A stretch of 64,000 bases of DNA from NCBI RefSeq assembly GCF_040807025.1, contig NC_090954.1, forward strand, positions 18,852,501 to 18,916,500, given 5' to 3'. Below, in pieces: positions 23,434 to 35,400 of the stretch. The stretch is from Struthio camelus. Its lineage: Eukaryota > Chordata > Aves > Struthioniformes > Struthionidae. A program made the translations under genes and the position numbers. The first letter of the stretch is position 1. Each line of letters starts with the position of its first letter. A model generated the notes under the pieces. It was not told the DNA's origin. It saw nothing but the letters and a program-made list of their open reading frames with translations, and ran no database searches.

Positions 23434-26400
23434 GTGCTTTTTTTATACTCTTGGAATAAGAAGAGAGTCAATTATATTTTGATTTTAATTTAACTATTTT
23501 CTGAAAAACCTAAATGTTTTATTCATTTTAATAAACCTATTTCGTTTAGCTATTTGTAGGGAGGACTTCTTATCTATCCTCTAAGACACTGGGCACAATT
23601 CTTAGACCCAAGTTTACAGCTAACTTTACACCAAGTTGAAGGACTGGAATATGGGTGTTGTGCTCAGTGCTAGGTAGAGTTAATTGCATCTAATATGAAA
23701 TGGATATTAATTGCTAAAGTAAATTTGTTTTAGAGCATGCATCTTGTGCATGTTTAACAGTTGTTTTTTCTTACCTTCTCCCTACAAACTTTGTATCACT
23801 TAAAGCTGGAACAATAACACTACAACCAAGGTTGTAAAATTGATTTCTTCAGTAGTAAACTTGGTTTCACGTTTTCTAAATACCAAGGAATTCTGGATTT
23901 ATTAGTACGTTTCTTTACAGCTCAGAAGACTATTACAAGGTAGAGATTTTACTTAATCTTTTAATATTCTTAGTAATTGTGTAAGACATTTTCAGTCTTG
24001 GGAATCTCTTCCAATTTTCATAAACGCTTAATACTGGTTTTCAGTCTGCCTGTGCTTCGGATCTACTATTTCTTTTAGTATGGAGTGCTTCTGGCTGTGG
24101 ATTGTGATCCCTTCCTGTGTGATAGAACTAATGTTTGTTTGTTTTTTGTGTGATCACCTGGAAGAGAGTTATATCACCTTGCTGTTCTGAATGAACACTA
24201 ATAACGGATGTTTATCAGTTAGTGGGCAGAGGTGGCTGTGAAGCACAAATGATAAGGAAGGCAGGGCAGGATCATCTTTTTCACCAGATACCTTGAGATG
24301 GTAGTTGCTGTGTTGTGAAACTGCACCCTTGGTTACATTCCAACATTATAGACTGGAATGAAGTTAATGAACTAAATTTGCGTGAACCTTGTCAGTGAAT
24401 AACTTGGATTTGGGGGAGCTGGTGGGGAGGAATTGCTTCTTTTCATACACTAAAACTACATGTTGTGTGAGAATAATGATTACCCAACAGATTCTTTTGA
24501 ATCTGGTATCTGTAATTCTTCTCTTTGGAATCTGAGAGCCAAAACAATTATCATGGAAACAAATGTCAGTTTTAAAAGTAAACACAAGAGTCTTTTTAAA
24601 AAAAAAAACAAAAAAAAAAACCAAAAAAACTCTAGCTAAACATTTCATGCTAGATTTCTCCTTTTTGGGGCCTGGCCAGCATTGCACATTGCACTCCCAA
24701 ACCTTTTCTGTGTACTCTCTCAATCTTTGAGAGGAAATTCTTATCCTGTATTTTTAAATGTTAAGCCTGGCTTAGCACCTAGGCTGCAGAGGTGAATTTC
24801 ATAGCTGATAGCTTTTAGTTTTGACATGCTTCCTTTTCTTTCTGGTTTGTGTTTTAAGAGTCCAAAAAAAAAAAAAAAAAAAAAAAAGCTCCTGCTTCTC
24901 TGGCCAGATTTGGTTTCAGTATTTACATTGACCTCTGCTTTGAAGAGGGGTTTTGGGGGGGTGGGGGTGCAGGCAGGGGTGGTGTTGTGTCCTGTCCATC
25001 CCCCCGTTCCCTGTCAAACTGCCAGGGGAGTGGTAGAGTAAAAAGAAGTTGCTCTTCATAGCTAACAAATATATCTGATCAGATATAGAGAGAAGTTGGT
25101 TTTAAAAAGTTGTTTTCAATCTGGATAACTTAATGAGGTTTATCACAAAACGGTAGACATTATAGAGTCTTTACCAGACAGAGAATCCAGCTGCTCAACA
25201 GTAGGAGGCTTGATACACTAACAATTTTTGAGACCATTCTGTTGCATCCGTGGTAGAAACATGACACCTAAGCTCTAGTTGAAATTTTTTGTTCTAATTG
25301 CAAAAAAGATGCCCCCACGCTTTGAGTGAGAAGTACACAGTTTGCATGAAAGAGACTGTTATGCAACCAAAAAAACCATAAAAATTTAAAGCAGATTGTT
25401 ATATTTTGAAACATGGGTACAAAATTCCAATTCCTAAGTGGGACTCGAGCACTTTAGCAGTGGAGTTGCAGGCCTTAAGCAATTATTGTCTCGGTTCTAA
25501 GCCTATAGCGAGTAAATTGTTCCTCAAGCGTTTATGAATATTATGTTTAGACTTTGTTACTTTTCCAGAAATTTGAACAAGAGAAATACTCTCTGCAGAG
25601 AGAAATTGAGCTCAAGAACAGAATGTTGGAAAGCTTGAGTTTTGAATGTGATGCTCTTAAGCAACAGCAAAACATGCAACTGGATAAACAGAAAGAACAG
25701 CTTGCCAGAGTTCATGGACAAGAAATCAGTGACCTTAAAAACAAGGTTTGGAACTTAATATACTGCTAAAATGTTGCTGATAGCATTCTAAATAATAGGT
25801 ATTGAACTCATAATTACACACTTATTACCCAAACAAATCTAATCAATAGTTCTGTTGTGTAGCCATACGTTATTTTGCCATATAAGTTGAGTAGTTTGAT
25901 TCAGAACGGAGCTCATAATGTTTTTTAAACTACTATTACGAAAGAAAAATAAAGTTTTCATGATAGCTTTTGTTAAACCTGGAACTACAGGGAGAAGGTC
26001 AAGAATGTATAATGCAAGTATTGTTGGGGATTGACAAGGTTAGTGTGTTAGTTCTGCGTCTTGCTCACAATAGACGTATACTTTGGTGACAATATCTTTT
26101 TGAACAGGCTTAAATTCTTGGCCTTAGGATAAGAGCTTGTTTGGTTGTTTTTTTAACAAGCATCTGCATAGTTGCATTGTGAATTAGAATGATTTTTTTC
26201 AAGCTTATTCTTAAAAGCTTACTGTTAAGTTGTATTTCTAAGACACTTCTGTGATCAGACCATGAATCAAACGTATTATGCTTTTGAAGAACTTACTATA
26301 AAATGGTATCACTGGGTTGTCAATTGTCTTTAAGTTGGAGAACCTGAAAGCAGAACTAGATGAAACTCGACTGACAGAGAAACAACTGAGACATAAAGTG

Positions 26401-29400
26401 GATCATCAGAAGGAAATAATTGCTGCCAAATCAGAGGAGTTGCATATGATGTCTGAACGTGTACATGAGACCATGTCTTCAGAAATGCTCAATCTTCAGA
26501 TGGAACTCACTGAACTAGAAAGTGTGAAGGTGTGTGAGTAGTACTTAGTTATTAGGAATGTAGGCTGCTGGAAGATAAAACTAAGCCTTTTGCACGTTTG
26601 ATTTTTTTGGGTGCTGTGTATATATTGCTACCTTAAAATTGGCTTAACAGTAAGACAATAGCCACAGGACAAACAACAATAGCTGTAATAACCAAACCTT
26701 AATATAACCTCTTTTCCAAAATAGTGTTTTGTATTGAAACTAACAGAATTGTTTGGCTTATTTGGACCTGCTTTTCTTAAAATTGTATTTTGTAAGCTTA
26801 TTATTTTGTACTTGATTTTTGTGATTAGGCCAGTGTTGAAGAGAAGCTGAATGAATTGCAGTACAATAAAGAACAATTGGAACTTGTAAATAGCAACTTA
26901 CGTAATCAGCTGGAGCGTCTACAGGGAGAAAAAGAAGAGAGGGAAAAAGAAGTCGTTTCTTACTGTAATGCATTAGAGGTATTCTGTTTATCTTATACAA
27001 CAGTACTGGATAATCTCTGAATTCCATGAGTGGTTAGTGCTAGCTTCTCCTTGAAATAAGGAAAGGAATTTTGGGGAGGGAGGGAGGGAGAAAGAGAAGG
27101 TAGAAGTGGTGTGGAGGTTATTTTGGTTTATCTCATTTTGTTAGATTGGTATTACCTGTTGCTAAATACCTTCTCTATTGGTATTATCTTGTGGCAGGCT
27201 ACCCATGGAGATGTTTTTCATAGCATTATTGGACCTCTTAATAGGAACTTTTCACAGGTCACTGATAGAATTCTCATTTTCTTTCAAGTTCCTACTGAAT
27301 GCCTTTTCAAAGTTTGTGCCAGGGAGTGCTGAATCTGTGACTGACTAACACAGCAAGGATAATTGCCTCAGTACTACTAATTCAACTGATAAATATCCAA
27401 GTTTTCCTTTGAAGGACTTAGTTCTGCTTTTTCCTTGAACAGCAAGCAAAGTATTAAACCCTGTAGAAACTTACCTTTTTCTGCCTAGAAATATATGCAC
27501 AATTAAATACTTTAGTACAAGATAAAATCTGTGATAAAGGTAATAGTTTTACCTCTTTTTTCATTTCCTATCTGACTTAATTTTTATATGCAGTACATCT
27601 GATTCTTGATTGACTAATATCTCTCTGGCTTGAATCTAGAAAGCTCGTGAGGCTAATCAAGAGCTGCAGGTTCAGCTGGATCACGCACTGCAGCAATCTT
27701 TGGACCCTACAAGTAAAGGCAACTCTCTCTTTGCTGAGGTACGATTATGCCACATACACCTGAGAATGTACAGGGGAGAGAAGAAGAAATACTTAATCGT
27801 AAATTGTATTTATTATGTTGCATTGAAAATATTAGAATATTTGTGTCTGATCTGTCAGGCTTGAGTCTCCATTCCTCAAGTATTACTTTGATGTTGAACT
27901 GTATCTGGGAACTGACCCATCAAACACTTTTAAACCCACTCCGAAGCTGGGGAGATGGTAACCTTAGTGGAATTACTTATTTACTGGGTTTCAGGATGGA
28001 AGACAAAGGGGCTATGAGGGTTCATGACAGTTCTGTCTATAGGTCTTAGCTCTAAAAAATTTTGTTCACCTGGTGATCCTTCTTTATATGCCTAAGTTAA
28101 CACATGAAATATTAAAAGATGATCATAACTGCTGGTTTAAAGAACTTGCTGAAAATGACTGGCTATCTGAGCCTTTGAGAGGGCTTTTGAACTCTTACTA
28201 GATTAAGAGTTAAGCTGGTATGAAGTGGGTAGAAAGTTGTCTTATTTTCTGACTACACCCAGGGAATCGGTTGAATTGGTATGTAGTTCATACTAATTTT
28301 TTTCCAAATAATTTGTTCTGATGCCCGTGGACAAAACTGTGCTACAGTACTACTGCAGCAGATTAAATGTTACTTTATTATCGTAGCCAAAGAACAACAA
28401 GGAAAAACTCTTTTGTACTTTATTGATTTGGCTTCAGCTGCTATAGCAATGTCTGCTTACTTTGGTCTTGGAAATAATGACAATAGCAAATATTTTCAAG
28501 TACTCCTGTTCGAAAAATGGTACTTTCAAAACCAACGCTGATTGTTGGATAGCGTTCTTGTGGTAAAACTCAGCATCCAAGTGACAAGTGTTATCATTTT
28601 TGTAGTAGTAATTGTTAACAATGTTCTGTAGGTGGAGGACCGTAGGGCAGAAATGGAACGACAGCTGATCAGTGTGAAAATAAAATATCAGTCACTACAA
28701 AAACAGCATGCATTCACTAGAGAACAATTACAAAGAATGAAGGTATGATCATTATTGTAATACTCTAGGATTTCCTTGGGATCTGATAAGGCGACAACGC
28801 TTTGGAACGCAAGCTAGAGAATTTGATTCTCTTTAAACCAGGCATGAAATATGATGCAGCAGTCTGTATCGGGGGGAATGTGAGAAAAGACAAGGGAGAT
28901 GGCATGACGCAATTTGAATTTAATAGTACATAAGCATTTTTCTACTGTTACTAGCACTACTGGTTTATCCTGGAACTCTGAGTTATGCTGAAAGTGTTGT
29001 CTGCTAACATTGTTGGTAGCAGTTGTTAAATGGGGAAAAAAGTAAAACAGTTCCTGTCAGTCAAACTGTAGCATTCAATTTGTCTTAACAGTTGCTTTTT
29101 CTCTCCCTCTCTAATTTTGGTAATAGATAAATTATTTATCTGCGTATTAATTGAGGTTATCAGTAGTGAATGTCTTTTGAGGGGAAAAGAGAAAGTTCTC
29201 ATTCTTTCCTCTGATCATGCTGTTTTGTTCTGCGCCCCTCGGCCCCCCCGCTGGATTACTTGCCTCTTCTGTCTGTCCCTCTTGGTCTTGCTTCTCCAGA
29301 TACTTAGTGCAAGAGTAAAAGCCAATTTTTGTCTTAAACTATTCCATTGAGACAATACTTTAGGATAGCAGCTCATTGGTTAATGAGAGCTGTTGACTAG

Positions 29401-32400
29401 TAAAACCTAACATCAACTGTTGAGAAATCTAGATAGCAAAGCTGTTTTACAAGGTATTGTGAAGGGGATGCCGCAAAACATTTACCTGTTTTCATGTTGG
29501 TCTTATAATTTCCCAATACAAGGGTGGATCCTGTAGCTTTAAGCAAATATTTGGGCATGAAGCTTGTCTGAGAACAGCGCTTAGCCCTCGTAGTGACAAT
29601 AATGAGTAGCATTGACGACAGACCTAAGCTTCCATCTTAAATCCCTGTTAGGATTCTCTCTGTTTTGCTTTGTATTGTGAGTCGATGTGTATATTCAATG
29701 TACAGTTAATTAGTCTCTGCTCATTCAGCAGATGAGTCCAATAGTGTAGTTAGTTACGTTGTTAAAGCATTCCATTGCCAAAAATGTATGAATGCAGTAT
29801 TTACTGATAGTTTCTGCACAGAAAGTCAAGAGCACTCCTGTAAAAGTCTTATGGTTGCTGGAGTATTTTCTCCAGCTCGTTTTATCTCTTCTAGTTTCTT
29901 AATTTTTTTGGGTTTTTTTGTTTTTATCTCTGTGGAGATGAACTGCAATTTGCATTTCTGATAGTTAGCAAGTGGGCTCTTCTGTTTAGTGAAAGCTATG
30001 GGCAAAGGTTAGGTGTCTTCCTGCTTGGAAAATGAGAGGTTAGTGTTAGTCAGCTGGTGAGAATTAAACCTTCACCTGCCCCCTACATCCTGCAGAGGTT
30101 AGTAAAGGAAATGATGCATCAGAATTATGAACGTTCTTTATCTGATAAAAGAGATTTTTATAGGGTAAATGCTCTTCTCTAGCTTTCTCTGTTAATCTGT
30201 AATCTAAACTGTATTTCAGTTAATCCTTTCCCTGGGACGACTTTTAAGTGTCTTACAGTGTTACCTTATCAATATTGACTAGACTGGTAAAAATGCTACA
30301 GTATCACTAACAGCCTGTTAAATGCTACAGTATCACTAACAGCCTGTTAAATGTTGCTATTAGTATATTTTGTATTGTTTCTCCAATTTTTTGAATATCT
30401 AATGTATCACTTGTAACTCGAATGTGTTAAGAGGTGTATGTTATAATATTGTTATGTTAACAATACCAGAAAAATCTGCTTGAAATGCAAGGTTCTACTT
30501 CGGTAAATTTTTCCTTTTGTAATGGCAGAGGATTTTTTTTTGCTTGAAATAATGCCTTTGTTGAAGGCATAGAACTAGCTGAAATTCTTTGATTACTACA
30601 GAAAGCAAATTTTTAAAAGGGCTGTAAATAAGTTATCTCGGAACGAGATCCTCAAAAAATGGTTGGTAAACTAGGGTATTCTTTGTTTTTGTTTTCATAA
30701 ATACTAAGAAATTCTTGATGGTATATGCATATTAGCCCTGATAAACAAGTCTGGACTGTAGTTTGATTCTGATTATCTTGGTGTTTAAGGCTTGAATGTG
30801 AAGTGTTTGGTGTGTCTTTGACAGCATGTTAAGGTTACTTAATCACTAAAGAGAAAGATATGCCACCTTCAGGATCAGTGGATATTCCATAAGTTTTTGG
30901 CTACCCTAAAGATATTTAGTTATGATAACTTTTAGTTTTTGTTATGATAATTGAGAAGGCGGGTGTTTAATTTTGAGTAGTGAGTTAAGCATCCCATGCT
31001 CTTTTACATTTGAGATTAGAAAAATAATAACTAATAGGTGAAGCTCGAGGTTTGTAGTTCAGAAACGTTTCTAGGTAGGAAGATGAGTTATTCTCCATTG
31101 CTTAACCCAGTGTTTGTTTTGAGGTTTTGTTTTTCTTTTTTTCAGTTGCAAATGGCTACACTACTACAAATGAAAGGTTCTCAGGCAGAATTTGAGCAGC
31201 TGGAACGCTTACAGTCAATGTTAGAACAAAAGAATGGTGAGATTGAAGATCTTCTCATGAAAGTGAGACAACTAGAAAAATTCAAGGTTTGTGGTCTGTA
31301 AGCAAGTAGAAAAGTCCTATAATGAAAGTCTAGACTATGGAGGGAAGATGAACTATGAAAGATCTAAAGGCCATATTCAACTCTGAAAAGTGATTCAAAG
31401 GTTACTCATAGCTTTATTTGACTACTAATTTTATATCTGGACAATATATACTTCTGAAGTGCAGAGAAGCAAAAAAATCTTTTAAAAATCTCCTTTTTCT
31501 CTCTGTCGCCTTTTTTCTTTCTCCCCCTTCCATGTTTTGGAAAAACAGTTTTATCTGTGTTTCTATGTCACACCTCCATATTTTACATAGCTATGTCTAG
31601 TGTTTCAGTTCAACTATTTGGTTTAAGTTTACTGAGCAAAGATATCTGATCTTAATTTAGAAAGAAATGAAAAATATGTATTTGCTACTTTTTCACTTTA
31701 CTGTGTGTCTTTAGGCTTTATAAGTGATTTCTAGTGTCTCGGCTATATTAGAACTCTTGTATGCTTCTTTCCTTTCCGTGAAGGCATTTTGATTTTGCAG
31801 TTGAAGCACTATCTTTTTACCAGACAGAATTGCTTTATCATTTTTGTGAGGCACTTCTTTCAGCTCTGTTCAACCCCCTTTTGCAGCTTGGCAGCACCTT
31901 GAAATAGTTTAGAAAGTGAGAAATACAAATGAGAACACTTACATGCGCTACTGTAATGTTGCTGATGGTTGTATGTATATAGATGTAAGCCTTGCTTACA
32001 ATCTGGCATACTCACTGACTGGCTTGCTGTTTTCTTATTGCAGCTTTAGAATGTGAACTTGAGTTTATTAGCTTATGGCATCGGGATTATGCTCTGCAGG
32101 GTGGTGTACTCTATTCTTTGTTTAGCCAGTGGCATAAAGCTAGGTTTGACCCATTTTAATAAGCAATCAAGACAGCTTGATCAAGCAATCAAGACGACTT
32201 GACTGCTTGGTTGCTTCACCAGTTTTGTCATCTGTAAGCTTGACTAGCATTTTTTTTTGTCTCAAGGCCATAAATAAACAGTGTCAGGACAGGGAATGAT
32301 CAATTCAAATAGCCGTCAAAAGTATCTGTGTTCAGTGAATGAAGTAAGGCTCTGGTACCTATGGGACAGCTTTAAATCTGAGTAGTGCTTGTTCCAAATA

Positions 32401-35400
32401 TGTACTGATTTGGTGACCAGGATGTCACATACGGAACTGATATATTTTATAAGAAGTTCATTACATCTATGTGTTTTTACTATGAATCAAATTTATCAAG
32501 TTGATCAAGTTTTCTTAGACTAGAAGATTTCAGCAATAAAAGGCCATTCATTGACATAAGTGGTGTTCTTGACAGAAGCCCAAGTTGCATCATGTATCGT
32601 ATTTGCTTTTACCTTGTGACTGAAGTCAAACTTACAAGTTTGTTCTATTGACCCTTGCAGGTAGCTTTTTTGGCAGTAGCACTCTTAAGTATGTTTCATT
32701 ATTCTTTATGGAATATTATTAAATTTATTCCAGGACTATTGGAAACTTAAAACGCTGACAAACAGTAATTTTTTTGCCCAGGTCATAAGGAGTGCCTATG
32801 TTCGCATTAAAACTTCAACCTAGATGGAGCAGTAGTAACTGCTTTTTCCTCCTGAAGTGAAAATCTTTGCAGTTAGTGTAAGATTATCTGTCTAAATCTA
32901 TCCCAAGCAACAAACTCTAATTCTGTGGGGTTTTTTAACTTTTTTTTTTTTAATTATAGGCGTACTTGTACTTTTGTTAACTCAACCAGTAGGAAAACTT
33001 GTCCGCAATTTGTAGCAGGGAAAGAAAGGAAGGGAGAAATAGCTATGCATCTGAAGTTATGCAGCCTCTTCCTTTTGACTAGTTAAGACATAACCACTTG
33101 AAAGGTCTGAAATGGAATTTATGCTGCAGGCCAGAAGGTCTGAAGCCTTATTTCTTTTTACCTAGGTTCTGGCCCCTCCTGATGCACGTGCATTTCTCAT
33201 ACAGCATCAACTAGCATTTTTCTCCAGCTGCTTTTTATCTTTTGTTTACCACAACAGCACACGAGTATAAGAGCGTAACTGGCCTGAACTAAAGAAGCAC
33301 TTCAGTTCGTTGTTGAGCACTTAAAGCAGAATACCTCTAAGAATCAGCTAGTGTAACTGAAGCTCAAACATACTGCTTCCTCCCCCTTACCCCCCCCCCC
33401 ACCAATATGGCTCGCCTAAATATTGGGGAGGACAATGCTTAATTCAGGCTTACTTGCTGTTGTACAGACAAGTATCTAGGCCCTCATTCAGTTCAAAATA
33501 ATCTTAATGAAATTGTAATGTGAAATTGGTCTGGCTTTTGGAAGAAAACTCTTAAGAAATCTGCAGTTGTCTATCATCCAGTCAAACAAATTTCACTGGA
33601 TAACAGCAATGTGTGCTGCTACAGAAGGTTCCAGGATCCAAACATTAGTCTTTCTCCCTCGGACTCCTGCACTGCAAACAAATGCTAACCTACAGAGAAT
33701 TAGCTGTCTTGTGAGCTAATGGAAAGAGAAGAGAATAACATTGCAGAGAAATCTTTAAACTGACAGTGATGTTTCATGTGAAGTTTGTAGCTGTAGGAGT
33801 TGTCACTTCTGTGTCTTTGAATAGTTCTTTCTGAAATTAGCTACCTTTTGAGATTTCAGCTGCTGAAGTCCAGAAATAGAGGCTGAAGCAAATCCCCCGT
33901 AATTATGCTAAGTATTCTGCATTCTAAAGTAGAAAAAGAAAAAAAAAGCAAGTCATCAACTCCAGAAGGTTTTTAAATAGAATTATAGAAGAATATCTTT
34001 TAGTGAATAAGAGAGAACTGTCAATTTCAGGGCTCTTTGACAGTAACCAACTAGTAAGTACTCGGAGCAACTTAGCTCTCCTGTATCTTTAAATGCTTCC
34101 AAAGAAGGCTTCTCTACAGAAATGGATGAAAATTTCACCTAAGGACTAAGCTAATATCCTTCAGAAATTTCGCTAGTTGTTGACAACTTAATACTACTTA
34201 TTCCATCAGATCTTATATGAGAACACAGAAGAATCCAGAGCTAGTACTAGTTCAAGAGGAGGAGAATCTGAAGATGGTTACTATGCGGACTTGCTTCAAA
34301 TGAAACTTGACAACTCAAAGTAAGTGCTTAGGGGTCTGGGGCCTATAAGCTGGTTGTAGTTAGAGTATCTTCTAGCTATTTTTTTTTCTCTTTCTTCTGT
34401 TAATGTTTATCTGTATGTAGTGCGTTGCATGAATATGCTCATTGTCTAGTGCTGTTGAATTAGCCTATGTTCATGACAGGAGCTCAGACGTGTGTTGATT
34501 GCCATTCTATTGTTGCAACAGAGGGTTGCTAAACTAACCTCTGTTATTGTTTCTTTTTAGAAATAACTTGTTAATACAGTGTTAGATATGAATGAGATAG
34601 TTGACAGTTGTCAATTTAAAAATTTTTTTTGTTGTTTTAATGTATAAGGGATCTTTATAACTTTTTTTAAAATTTATAGGCTGTAAATATTTCTCTTCTC
34701 TGAAAAGAGCCTAAAATCTAGTAACACCTGAAAAATCTAGTAACACCTGAAATTTTTCATGAGGCTGTTTAGGTGAGATGTATTTTTTAGGGTAGTGAAC
34801 TCCATATCTATTAATTCCATACCAGTTAGTGGCCTCAGGACTGTTTTTAAACCCTCAGATGAGATGGCATCCCCTCCTAGGAGGAAGTACTGATCTGCTG
34901 TGGGAATTCCTGATTTGTTGTTGCTATTGTTATGAGAACTGGCATGATCTGAGCATCTTCGGAGCAGTGAGGAATGATGATTCTGTGTTTATGGTGTGGA
35001 GATGAATGGCCTCTGAAACGGAGAAGGGCATACATGATTATGTTAGCACTCTGTGTATTTGTGATGGTCGTTTATAGTACCACCTTTGTTTAAAGCTTGT
35101 GCTGTCATTAATAGGAGTAGTTATGTAACTTACACACAGGTTAAACTTAATGGTGTAAATTTGTAAGGTTGAGGAAAGTTCTCAAACGATTTATATGTGT
35201 GTATTTCCGGGTACAGCTTTGTTTTTAGCAAGTGTTAGGTCTCTAGTAACTTGCTGCTTCTGTCAGGTTCAAGTGGTAACTTTCACTATACTAGAAGACT
35301 GCTTCCAGCTATTGTTACTTTCTCTACTAGTGTATAAATATGTGAATTCCATATGAAGTAGTTGAATGTTGAGTTGACTTTGTACCTGCTGCCTGAAAAC

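Larger units (their letters stand above)
23434..25568 (+). other. SPDL1: SPDL1 intron after first coding exon
   Basis: Holds an A24 run (24864-24887) and a guanine-rich quadruplex-prone tract (24947-24979). A stretch at 23580-23700 has a vaguely ancient-repeat look that I could not name. No gene seen. Confidence 0.75.

Noticed and set aside
23580-23700. Ancient SINE-like look in the intron after the first SPDL1 coding exon
   Set aside because: Only short word similarity to amniote interspersed repeats; too degenerate to name without a profile search.
24364-24723. 119-codon - strand frame in an SPDL1 intron
   Set aside because: Contains a phenylalanine/lysine-rich run produced by the intronic A/T homopolymers and shows no domain.
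24864-24887. A24 run as the tail of a processed retrocopy
   Set aside because: No intronless gene body or target-site duplication seen 5' of the tract.
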